NCBI RefSeq assembly: GCF_013911085.1
Contig: NZ_JACERN010000023.1
Span: 62,001 to 126,000 of the forward strand
Source of the DNA: Aquitalea aquatica
GTDB lineage: Bacteria; Pseudomonadota; Gammaproteobacteria; Burkholderiales; Chromobacteriaceae
Length of the DNA stretch: 64,000 nt
Reading direction: 5' to 3'
Shown one piece after another: positions 1 through 9,797 of the stretch. The notes beneath the pieces were generated by a model that was not told the origin of the DNA, did not search any database, and saw only the letters and a list, made by a program, of their open reading frames with translations. The position numbers and the translations under genes are program-made. The stretch's first letter is position 1, and the number at the start of each line of letters is the position of its first letter.

Positions 1-624
1 GTCCAGGCGGAAGATGTTTTCCACCAGTTCCTGTTCGGCACGGTCGAACACGCCTTCATCCGCCCCCTGTTCCATCAGCACGCGGATTTCTTCTTCGGTA
101 ATTGATGGCTCGCTGCTCTTGCGTGCGCCAATCAGCCGCAACAGGGTATCGGTCAGCCGCGACAGCAGGCGTACCAGCGGAGCGGCGGCACGTGACAGCA
201 GCAGCATCGGTGGTGCCAGGGTACTGGCGATGCCTTCCGGATTGAGCATGGCCAGCCGTTTGGGTACCAGCTCGCCAAAGATCAGCGACAACATGGTGAT
301 GGCAGCCACCATCAGTGCCACCGACAGGGGTTTGTTATAGGCATGCAGTTGCGGCAGGCTCAGTTCCAGCCAGTCGCGCAGGTGATCGGATAAGGCGGCT
401 TCGCCATACACCCCGGAAAAAATGCTGATGCTGGTGATGCCGATCTGTACGGTGGACAGGAAACGGGTGGGCTCCTCTGCCAGCCGCAGCGCCGAACGCG
501 CACCGCGACGACCTTCTTCAGCCCATTGTTGCAGCCGTATCTTGCGTGAGGACACGATGGCGATTTCCGACATGGCAAATACGCCATTCAGAATGATCAG
601 AATCAGCAGAAAGAAAATATCCAC
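1..624 (-). CDS. CNNM/DUF21 'hemolysin'-family membrane protein, partial
   Basis: The gene runs off the left edge; 208 codons are visible and the C-terminus is missing. The GTG start is chosen because a TAG closes the frame 11 codons upstream with no other start between, and the protein then opens with a hydrophobic helix (VDIFFLLILIILNGVFAM) followed by SEIAIVSSRK, the usual N-terminus of this family. Further hydrophobic stretches and GELVPKRLAMLNPE follow, then the start of the cytosolic CBS-type region (EEEIRVLMEQGADEGVFDRAE). Family members (YtfL, TlyC, CorC relatives) are inner-membrane proteins tied to cation or polyamine efflux; the hemolysin name is historical. Substrate cannot be told here. 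No convincing Shine-Dalgarno precedes the start. Confidence 0.85.
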   Translation of the reverse strand, partial: MDIFFLLILIILNGVFAMSEIAIVSSRKIRLQQWAEEGRRGARSALRLAEEPTRFLSTVQIGITSISIFSGVYGEAALSDHLRDWLELSLPQLHAYNKPLSVALMVAAITMLSLIFGELVPKRLAMLNPEGIASTLAPPMLLLSRAAAPLVRLLSRLTDTLLRLIGARKSSEPSITEEEIRVLMEQGADEGVFDRAEQELVENIFRLD

Positions 625-736
625 GATGCGGGAGAGGCGGGAAGATAACCCCTGCTAGCTTAGGGCAATGCGGCGCGGCTGCAAAGCAGGGTTTTGCTGA
701 GCAAGGCTGCCGCAGCAACCCCACTTTGCCGGCGGC

Positions 737-1465
737 TCAGAACAGGCTGTTCTGGCTGGCGGCGGGCATCCAGTGAATCGTGCCGCGGCCATGGGCGGCC
801 AGCCAGGCATTCACCTGCGAGAAATGACGACAGCCGTGAAAGCCGCGGCTGGCTGACAGGGGAGAGGGATGGGCGGCGGTCAGCACCAGATGACGGCTGC
901 TATCGATGCGCTCGGCCTTGGTCTGGGCCCAGTTGCCCCACAGCAGGAAGACGCAGCCGGGATTTTTCTGATTGACGGCGTCGATCAGCGCGTCGGTCAC
1001 CGCTTGCCAGCCCAGCTTGCCATGGCTGCCGGCCTTGTCCATTTCCACCGTCAGCACACTATTCAGCAGCAGCACACCCTGTTCGGCCCAGTGCGTCAGA
1101 TCGCCGCTGGCCGGCATGCCACCGCCCAGGTCTGCCACCAGTTCCTTGTAGATATTGCGCAGGCTGGGCGGGATACGCACACCCGGCGGCACGGAAAACG
1201 ACAGGCCCATGGCTTCGCCCTGACCGTGATACGGGTCCTGGCCCAGGATCACGACCTTGATGTCGGCCGGCGCCATGGTGCGCAGGGCATTGAAGATGTC
1301 GGCGCGTGGCGGAAACAGGGTTTTGCCCTGGGCAGCTTGCTGGCTGAGCTGCTGATCAATCTGTACCAGACGAGCAAACACGGCGGGTGATTTCAGCACA
1401 TCCTCCCAGGCGGGATGGACCGGAGCCAGGGCGGGAGCAAGATATTGCAGTTGTTTCAGACTCAA
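737..1465 (-). CDS. ung: Uracil-DNA glycosylase (family 1)
   Basis: Removes uracil from DNA to start base excision repair. The 242-residue product carries the family 1 signature GQDPYHGQGEAMGLSFSV, with the catalytic Asp and the Tyr that excludes thymine, and the distal motif HPSPLSASRGFHGCRHFSQ with the catalytic His. Length matches the family. The TTG start (SLKQLQYLAPALAPVHPAW) is preferred: the frame stays open upstream to 1603, but that stretch would run through the terminator of the preceding rhodanese gene and has no similarity to the family. No strong ribosome binding site is seen, so the exact start is uncertain by a few codons. Confidence 0.93.
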   Translation of the reverse strand: MSLKQLQYLAPALAPVHPAWEDVLKSPAVFARLVQIDQQLSQQAAQGKTLFPPRADIFNALRTMAPADIKVVILGQDPYHGQGEAMGLSFSVPPGVRIPPSLRNIYKELVADLGGGMPASGDLTHWAEQGVLLLNSVLTVEMDKAGSHGKLGWQAVTDALIDAVNQKNPGCVFLLWGNWAQTKAERIDSSRHLVLTAAHPSPLSASRGFHGCRHFSQVNAWLAAHGRGTIHWMPAASQNSLF

Positions 1466-1529
1466 GACAGATACCGTTTCGGATTGGTTTTGCTGCGTTT
1501 TTGGACGCAGGCAGCAGGGACAAGTTGCA

Positions 1530-1558
1530 AAACAAAAGCCATTCCGCGAGGGAATGGC
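1530..1558 (-). terminator. Rho-independent terminator after the rhodanese gene
   Basis: On the minus strand an 8-bp stem GCCATTCC/GGAATGGC with loop CTCGC is followed by TTTTGTTTT. It separates the pcm-rhodanese pair from ung. Confidence 0.85.
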
Positions 1559-1599
1559 CTTGTCAGGGTACGGCTTGCCGGCAGCGAGGGCTGCTGGTC

Positions 1600-1926
1600 T
1601 CAATAATGGGCCATGGCCAGATCTACATCACAGGCCCAGGCTTCTACTCCACCACGCAGGCTCAGCACCTGCTCGAAACCGGCATTGGCCAGATACAGGC
1701 CAACCTGATAGCTGCGTACCCCATGATGACAGACGGTGACGATGGTCTGGTCGTCCGGCAGCTCGCTCATGCGCAGCGGTATCAGGTTCATCGGAATGTG
1801 CAGTGAGCCCGGAATGCTGGCTAGCTGCACTTCCCAGTCTTCCCTTACATCCAGCAGCACGGGCTGTTCTGCGCCGGCATCGGCCAGCCACGCCGCCAGA
1901 TCGCTGGCAGTGATTTCCCGCAGCAT
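1600..1926 (-). CDS. Rhodanese-like domain protein
   Basis: Small single-domain rhodanese (108 residues), likely a cytosolic sulfurtransferase or persulfide carrier. The domain spans almost the whole protein: VLLDVREDWE near residue 24, then the active-site loop CHHGVRS with the persulfide-forming Cys around residue 66, then LRGGVEAWA near the C-terminus. Its ATG shares one base with the TGA stop of pcm (TGATG), so the two are translationally coupled. Physiological sulfur acceptor unknown. Confidence 0.9.
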   Translation of the reverse strand: MLREITASDLAAWLADAGAEQPVLLDVREDWEVQLASIPGSLHIPMNLIPLRMSELPDDQTIVTVCHHGVRSYQVGLYLANAGFEQVLSLRGGVEAWACDVDLAMAHY

Positions 1927-2585
1927 CAGAAAACGAAGCGTTCCGGCTCGATGGCTTCTGCCTTGGCCAGACGGGAAATACAGGTTTCGAACAGATTGGT
2001 TTCGCTGAAGGCAGACTCGCCCACGCGCTTGATCAGCTTGCAGCTCATCACCGGCAGGTCGCCGACCACCACGATCATGCGGCCACCCACAGCCAGCTGG
2101 GCTTTCAGGCTTTCCGGTACCACCGGCAGCGAACCACCGACCACGATCACGTCGAACGGCGCCTGTTCCTTCAGGCCGTCCAGACCATTGCCTTCCACCA
2201 GGGTAACGTTGCCGATGCCGGCCTTTTTCAGGTTGGCCGCAGCAGTTTCGCGGGTGGCGGTGTTGATTTCCACGCTATATACATGGCGGCCCAGTTTGGC
2301 CAGCAAGGCGGTCAGATAGCCTGCGCCGGTGCCTACTTCCAGCACCTTGTCTTGCGGCTGCACGGCAACATCCTGTGCCAGACGGGCTTCCAGCTTGGGC
2401 TGCAGCATCTTGCCGCCGTGCGGCAGCGGCAGTTCGGTGTCGACAAAGGCCAGCTGGCGCTTGTCGGCAGCGACGAACTCTTCGCGTTTCACGTGAAACA
2501 GCAGGTCCAGAATTTTCGGGTCAAGTACGTCCCACGGACGAATCTGCTGCTCGACCATGTTGAAACGGGCATTTTCAAAATCCAT
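1926..2585 (-). CDS. pcm: Protein-L-isoaspartate O-methyltransferase
   Basis: Methylates L-isoaspartyl residues with S-adenosylmethionine so damaged proteins can be repaired. The 219-residue protein has the AdoMet loop VLEVGTGAGYLTALLAKLG near residue 83 and the upstream Pcm signature around QPKLEARLAQDV. A GGAG ribosome binding site lies 8 bases before the ATG. It forms a two-gene operon with the downstream rhodanese. A near-perfect parS palindrome is embedded in the coding sequence around codon 30 (2486-2499), where it reads as VKREEF-type codons and does not disturb the frame. Confidence 0.93.
   Translation of the reverse strand: MDFENARFNMVEQQIRPWDVLDPKILDLLFHVKREEFVAADKRQLAFVDTELPLPHGGKMLQPKLEARLAQDVAVQPQDKVLEVGTGAGYLTALLAKLGRHVYSVEINTATRETAAANLKKAGIGNVTLVEGNGLDGLKEQAPFDVIVVGGSLPVVPESLKAQLAVGGRMIVVVGDLPVMSCKLIKRVGESAFSETNLFETCISRLAKAEAIEPERFVF
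2486..2499. other. parS-like ParB binding site 1
   Basis: GTTTCACGTGAAAC, a perfect 14-bp palindrome equal to the core of the bacterial parS consensus; with flanks it is CGTTTCACGTGAAACA, one base from the 16-bp consensus TGTTTCACGTGAAACA. It lies inside pcm. Confidence 0.8.
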
Positions 2586-2778
2586 CAGCTTACTCCGAAG
2601 GGCTGGCTGCCAGAGCGGGTGTGCCGCATTGCGGAAAACCTGACTTCATGGGCAGCGTGTCATGACGATAACTTGCGATTATCCCACATTTACCTTACCT
2701 TCACAGCATCGCTAGGGGTCCTGTGTGATCGGGTATGGCCTTGATATTCCTGCTGGATGGTAAGAATAGGTCATTCAT

Positions 2779-5089
<2,311 letters not shown>

Positions 5090-5209
5090 GGTGAGCCGGC
5101 ATAATTTTCCCGACTACTGAAAGTGGTTCCATGTTGTCGCGGGTCATTGGCTCTGCTCATGGGGCCATAAGCCGTGCAGCATGAAGGCTGGTCCACCAAG
5201 GAGTTTGTC

Positions 5210-5662
5210 ATGTCGCAGACTGTTCACATCCGTCCGCTTGCCGCCGCTGATTTTGCCGCCTGGTTGCCACTGTGGCAGGGCTATCTGGATTTCTACCACA
5301 GCAGTCAGAGCGAGGCGGATACCGCCATCACCTGGCAGCGTTTTCTTGACCCGGCCGAGCCGATGCAGGCCTGGCTGGCCTGGCAGGGCGAACAGGCGGT
5401 GGGGCTGGTACATACCGTATTGCATCGCAGCAGCTGGACGCCGGGCAATTACTGTTATCTGCAGGATTTATTCGTACAGCCAGAGGTGCGCGGCACGGGT
5501 GCCGGGCGGGCCTTGATTGAGCAGGTGTATGCCTATGCGGCGGATGTCGGCTGCAGCCGGGTGTACTGGCTCACCCATGAAAGCAATGCCACCGCGCGTC
5601 AGTTGTACGACCGGCTGGCAGATAATCTGGGCTTCATCCAGTACCGCAAGCAGGTGGGTTGA
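5210..5662 (+). CDS. GNAT family N-acetyltransferase
   Basis: A 150-residue single-domain acetyltransferase. The acetyl-CoA loop is visible as VQPEVRGTGAGRALIEQV (residues about 85-102), with QDLFV before it and WLTHESNATARQLYDRL after it, the usual GNAT layout. The ATG has AAGGAG seven bases upstream. Substrate cannot be predicted; relatives act on small amines or protein termini. It stands alone after the DnaA-box gap and before a short EthD-family gene. Confidence 0.88.
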   Translation: MSQTVHIRPLAAADFAAWLPLWQGYLDFYHSSQSEADTAITWQRFLDPAEPMQAWLAWQGEQAVGLVHTVLHRSSWTPGNYCYLQDLFVQPEVRGTGAGRALIEQVYAYAADVGCSRVYWLTHESNATARQLYDRLADNLGFIQYRKQVG

Positions 5663-5721
5663 AGCTGGAGTGCGGGCTGCGATGCGATTATGCTGATGCC
5701 CTCACCACCAAGGACATGGTC

Positions 5722-6036
5722 ATGATCAACGTCAGCATCCTCTATCCGTATAGCGCTACTGCCCGTTTCGATTTCGACTACTACCTGCAGCAGCACATGC
5801 CGTTGGCCAGCAAGCTGCTGGCCCCGGCCTTGCTCGATATGCGGGTGGAGAAGGGTATCAGCGGTAGCGAACCCGGCAGTACGCCCAACTTTACTGCGCT
5901 GTGCCAGCTGCAGTTCGAGTCGGTCGAGACATTTTTGGCCGCGTTCATGCCGATAGCGGAACAACTGCAGGGTGATATCGCCAATTACACCGATATCACG
6001 CCGCAGATCCAGTACAGCGAAGTGCTGCTGGGTTAA
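5722..6036 (+). CDS. EthD family (dimeric alpha-beta barrel) protein
   Basis: A 104-residue protein beginning INVSILYPYSATARFDFDYY, with QQHMPLASKLL (HMP-type motif) and a C-terminal IQYSEVLLG strand typical of EthD-like ferredoxin-fold proteins. The family was named for an accessory protein of ethyl tert-butyl ether degradation, but most members have no known substrate. ATG 5722 is preferred over ATG 5716 because AAGG is spaced correctly for it. Confidence 0.8.
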   Translation: MINVSILYPYSATARFDFDYYLQQHMPLASKLLAPALLDMRVEKGISGSEPGSTPNFTALCQLQFESVETFLAAFMPIAEQLQGDIANYTDITPQIQYSEVLLG

Positions 6037-6047
6037 GACCCGATAAC

Positions 6048-6078
6048 CAAACCCCCGCTCCAGCGTTGCGCCGCCTTG
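6048..6078 (+). repeat. Half copy of a palindromic intergenic repeat
   Basis: Thirty bases ending ...CCAGCGTTGCGCCGCCTTG are identical to the left part of the long palindromic repeat between hutG and hutU. The right half is absent; sequence diverges immediately after CCTTG. It lies between the EthD gene and the convergent YcaQ-type gene. Confidence 0.75.
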
Positions 6079-6110
6079 TTCAGAGAGGCCAAGCTATCTG
6101 TCAGCCGGCA

Positions 6111-7337
6111 CTAAGCCGCGTGCAGGACGGCTGACAGTTCGCTTGGTCCCTGCTGCAGCACCAGCTGCGGCGTGCCATGCCAGGCGGCCAGTTTGCGCAA
6201 CATGCCGGCCAGATCCTGGCATAGCTGCGCAGTGGGCTTGATGCCTGCTTCCAGATACAGCGCCTTGATTTCGAATACCCCCTGCTGGCGATGGGCCTTG
6301 GCGTCCATGCGCCCCACCAGCCGGCCACGGCTGAGCAGCGGCAGCACGAAATAGCCGAACTGGCGCTTGGCCGCCGGGGTATAGCATTCGATGCGGTAAT
6401 CAAAGCCGAACAGCTCGCTGGCACGCTTGCGGTCCCACACGACCGGATCAAAAGGCGACAAGGCAGTGCTATGGCCGGATTTGAGCTTGTTTTCGGCCGC
6501 CAGTGCCAATTCGGCCTGCAGGCTGTGATGGACAAACACATCATGCTGCCAGCCCTCGATGCGGGCCGGAATCAGCTCGCCGGCATCGGCTAGCTGGTGT
6601 AGCAGGGCATCGTATTTGCCGCGTTTGAGCCGGTAGTAATCGGCCACCCAGCCAGCCTTGACCACACCCAGCGCGCGGCAGCTGTGGCGCACCATGTCGC
6701 GCTGTGCGGCCTCCACGCTGGGCAGATCGCGCGCGTCACTCCAATCCGGCATTACCCGTTCTGCCACATCGTAGACGCGCTGAAAGCTGCGTCGCTCCTT
6801 CACCATCAACTGCCCAAGCGTGAATAGCACTTCCAAATGGCGTTTTTCCGGCTTCCAGTCCCACCAGCCATCCCCCTTGCCGCCACTGCGTTTGAAATCG
6901 GCGGAGCGCACCGGGCCATGTTGTCTGATCTGTTCCAGTATCGTGTTGACGGCATCCTGATGTTGCTCCAGCCAGCGTTGCGGGTATTTCCAGCCCATCT
7001 GGGCCGGGTCCAGCATGCGATGGCGCAGCAGGCGGTAGTCTTCGCTGGGGACGAAGCAGGCTTCATGCGCCCAGTATTCGAACAGCTGGCCACTGGCGAG
7101 TGCGGCATCCAGCCAGGCCGGGTCGTAATGGCCCAGCCGGCTGTACAGCACCAGATAGGGACTGCGCGCCACCACGCTGATGGTGTCGATCTGCAACAGC
7201 GCCATGCGGCGGATGGCGCTCATTATGTCGAGCGGGCCGGCCTTGCGTCGTGGCGGGGCCAGTAATCCCTGGGCGGCCAGATGCAGCAGGCGGGCTTGTG
7301 ACAGGCTGAGATGCTGGGTCATGGTGTGGGCAGACAT
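6111..7337 (-). CDS. YcaQ/AlkX-type winged-helix DNA glycosylase family protein
   Basis: About 408 residues of the HTH_42 / YcaQ family. Characterised members (AlkZ, E. coli YcaQ) are glycosylases that unhook interstrand crosslinks or remove bulky alkyl adducts. The family-defining block LLQIDTISVVARSPYLVLYS is present, followed by YWAHEACFVP and, near the C-terminus, SPFDPVVWDRKRASELFGFD and CYTPAAKRQFGYFVLPLL. ATG 7337 (SAHTMTQHLSLSQARLL) or the in-frame ATG 7322 are both possible; neither has a clear ribosome binding site. Activity is inferred from the family. Confidence 0.85.
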   Translation of the reverse strand: MSAHTMTQHLSLSQARLLHLAAQGLLAPPRRKAGPLDIMSAIRRMALLQIDTISVVARSPYLVLYSRLGHYDPAWLDAALASGQLFEYWAHEACFVPSEDYRLLRHRMLDPAQMGWKYPQRWLEQHQDAVNTILEQIRQHGPVRSADFKRSGGKGDGWWDWKPEKRHLEVLFTLGQLMVKERRSFQRVYDVAERVMPDWSDARDLPSVEAAQRDMVRHSCRALGVVKAGWVADYYRLKRGKYDALLHQLADAGELIPARIEGWQHDVFVHHSLQAELALAAENKLKSGHSTALSPFDPVVWDRKRASELFGFDYRIECYTPAAKRQFGYFVLPLLSRGRLVGRMDAKAHRQQGVFEIKALYLEAGIKPTAQLCQDLAGMLRKLAAWHGTPQLVLQQGPSELSAVLHAA

Positions 7338-7444
7338 GAGACAGGACGAATGACTATAGCAAAGCCACTGCGCTTGTCGATTGCACTGTGTTCCGTTCCG
7401 CGCCATCCTGCAGTACTGCATCAGGAGCAAGAGGAAAAATAACG

Positions 7445-7678
7445 ATGGATACCGGCAAACATCAGCTGGAGCAGCTGTTTGCCCAGCTTGGTCTGGACAA
7501 TGATGTCACGGCAATAAAAGTGTTTCTGGCACGTCACTGGCTGGAGCCGGAACAGGCGCTGGCCGATGCGCCGTTCTGGAGTGCCGCCCAGGCGGATTTC
7601 CTGCGTCAGGCATTGGCTTGTGACGCGGAATGGGCCGAGGCGGTGGATGAGCTGGCGGTATTGCTAAGCCAGAAATAG
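7445..7678 (+). CDS. DUF2789 family protein
   Basis: A 77-residue protein beginning MDTGKHQLEQLFAQLGLDND, matching the DUF2789 N-terminus, with the rest a short helical domain (WLEPEQALADAPFWSAAQ...FLRQAL). Function unknown in the family. A purine-rich AAGAGGAAAAATAACG precedes the ATG. It is transcribed away from the YcaQ-type gene and closed by a strong terminator. Confidence 0.85.
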   Translation: MDTGKHQLEQLFAQLGLDNDVTAIKVFLARHWLEPEQALADAPFWSAAQADFLRQALACDAEWAEAVDELAVLLSQK

Positions 7679-7699
7679 CAGTCGGCTGCAGTAGTACAA

Positions 7700-7738
7700 C
7701 GCGGCTAGCACCTTTGATTGGGGCTAGCCGCGTTTTTC
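7700..7738 (+). terminator. Terminator between the DUF2789 gene and the convergent chemoreceptor gene
   Basis: Stem GCGGCTAGC / GCTAGCCGC with a 13-base loop, followed by GTTTTTCTT on the plus strand. Confidence 0.8.
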
Positions 7739-7784
7739 TTGTTCGCACGATGTGTCCGGAGATGCAGGGCAGCGGTTACGGCGA

Positions 7785-9503
7785 TTAGCCCGGTGTGGTC
7801 AGGTGTTGGCTGGCGAAGGCAATCTGTCCTTCAGCTTGGCCGGTTTGTGGCTGGCGACTGGCCTGGCCGGATTGGGGCAAGGTGAAGTAGCTGATGGCCG
7901 CTTGCAGCTCGTGCGCCATCTGCTCCATCGCGCCGGCCGAGCTGGCAGTCTGGTTGGCGGCAGTGCTGGTTTCTTCCGACATCTGCGCTACCTGTTCCAC
8001 ATTGCTGGCAATGCCGGTGCCGGCCGCCTGCTGCTCGGCCAGCGCCACCGAAATGGCTCCCACCGATTGCTTGATGCGGTTGACATTGCCGTTGATGCCG
8101 CTGACGGTATCGCGGGCTTGGCCCGCCTGGCGCAGCCCGGTTTCCATGCGTTCCACCGTGGCGTGCACATTGTTGATGACCAGTTCGCTGCTTTCCAGCA
8201 TCTCGCGGATCATGCCGCTGATTTCGGTGGTGGACTGGCCAGTGCGCTCGGATAGCTTGCGCACCTCATCGGCCACCACGGCAAAACCGCGTCCCTGTTC
8301 GCCAGCACGAGCGGCTTCGATGGCGGCGTTCAGCGCCAACAGATTGGTCTGATCGGCCACGTCGCGGATGATGGCCACCACATTGGAAATCTTCTGCGAG
8401 CGATCGCCCATCAGGTCGGCCTGCTGTTGCGACTGGTGGGCGAGGTCTGCCACCGACTGAATGGTTTGCAGCGTGTCGACAATCACCTGTTCGCCAGCTT
8501 GCGCCAACTCACCCGAGGCGGTGGCGTCCTTGGCCACGTCCTGCGCATTGTCGCTGACCGAGCAGATGCTGACTGACAGCTGTTCGACCGAGGCCGACAT
8601 CGAAGACGCCGCACGGGTTTGTTCTTCCGCGCTGATGGCGACCTGTTCCGAGGCACTGGCCAGCTCGCTGGCATGCACGGTCAGCTTGCCGGTAATACCG
8701 TCCAGATGGCGCACCAGCCGGATCAGCTCGCTCTGCATATGGGCCATCGACGCGACAATGCTGTGCTTGTCAGCTGGGCCGACTTGCAGCCGGTCGGCCA
8801 GATTGCCCTGGGCGATGCGGCTGGCCAGCGCCACCACATCACGCGGCTCGCCGCCCAGCTCGGCCAGCAGGCGGCGGATGATGAAGGCGGCCAGCAAGGC
8901 CCCCAGTACGATGCCACCCAGCATCAGCCCCAGCGACAGGGCGGAGAAGGTGCGGGCATGGCTTTGCGAGCTGGCAAAGTTTTCGGCGGCCACCCGCAGC
9001 TGCAGGTCGATCAGGGCATCGATGCGGCTGGAGATGGGGTCAATGGCGGGGTAGAGGTCCTTGTCCAGAAACTGCTGCAGCGCGGCCTGGTCTTTGGCCT
9101 GCACGATCTGGCGCAGCCGCAAGATGCTGGCATCGGCCTGGTGCATGGCTTGCTCGGCCTGATCGGCCAGGCCTTTTTCATCAGCCGTCAGGTAGGTGGC
9201 GCGATAATTGCCCCATTGCTGCTTGAGTGTGGCCTGTGCCTGATCGAGGCCGCTGAGAAATTCAGCCGGGCTCAGCTTGCCGCCATGCAGTTTGTGGGCG
9301 GCATCGACGATATTGACTGCATAGCTGTCGCCGGCCAGCTTCAGTTGCTTGAGGCAGACCACGCGGTCGTTATAGGTGGTGGAAAAGTCGGTCAGGATAT
9401 TTTGCTGGGTCAACCAGCCGAAGCTGCCGACGCCCAGCGTGATCAGCTGTAGCAGGGCGATGAGCGCAAACAGCTTCTGGCCTATGGTAAGCCGGTCCGA
9501 CAT
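7785..9503 (-). CDS. Methyl-accepting chemotaxis protein (four-helix-bundle sensor type)
   Basis: A 572-residue transmembrane chemoreceptor. Order: cytosolic start MSDRLTIGQK, TM1 (LFALIALLQLITLGVGSFGW), periplasmic helical domain of about 150 residues with the spacing of 4HB sensors, TM2 (LGLMLGGIVLGALLAAFII), HAMP (LAELGGEPRDVVALASRIA...), then the coiled-coil signalling domain. The hairpin tip reads [20 protein letters not shown], then [18 protein letters not shown]. No C-terminal CheR-tethering pentapeptide is seen; the tail is Gln/Gly-rich. The start at 9503 has GGGGG seven to eight bases upstream; the frame extends upstream but without signal. Ligand unknown. Confidence 0.93.
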   Translation of the reverse strand: MSDRLTIGQKLFALIALLQLITLGVGSFGWLTQQNILTDFSTTYNDRVVCLKQLKLAGDSYAVNIVDAAHKLHGGKLSPAEFLSGLDQAQATLKQQWGNYRATYLTADEKGLADQAEQAMHQADASILRLRQIVQAKDQAALQQFLDKDLYPAIDPISSRIDALIDLQLRVAAENFASSQSHARTFSALSLGLMLGGIVLGALLAAFIIRRLLAELGGEPRDVVALASRIAQGNLADRLQVGPADKHSIVASMAHMQSELIRLVRHLDGITGKLTVHASELASASEQVAISAEEQTRAASSMSASVEQLSVSICSVSDNAQDVAKDATASGELAQAGEQVIVDTLQTIQSVADLAHQSQQQADLMGDRSQKISNVVAIIRDVADQTNLLALNAAIEAARAGEQGRGFAVVADEVRKLSERTGQSTTEISGMIREMLESSELVINNVHATVERMETGLRQAGQARDTVSGINGNVNRIKQSVGAISVALAEQQAAGTGIASNVEQVAQMSEETSTAANQTASSAGAMEQMAHELQAAISYFTLPQSGQASRQPQTGQAEGQIAFASQHLTTPG

Positions 9504-9797
9504 GATGATTACCCCCTGATTCATCTGGAAATGATGACTGGTTTTATATTGGTATTGTCGTTGTAGTGCGGTGGTGATGCCGCTTGCAAGCGCTGTCTGC
9601 ATGCTTAGGTAAGCGCACTTAGTAGGCTTGCGCAGGGGGTAATCTTGTTGTCATTTGTTTGTCGCATGACGGTATTGATCGACTCGCCCCGCATTGATGG
9701 GTGGCTATCTATAAGCCACTGATTACGTTATAATTCCGCCCCTTCCCGCCATGCTGCCCGCCAGCGGGAAAGCCCTTTTTTCAAGTCAGGAATCGTC

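Noticed and set aside
1466-1603. N-terminal extension of uracil-DNA glycosylase to 1603
   Set aside because: It would translate through the terminator of the upstream rhodanese gene and has no family similarity.
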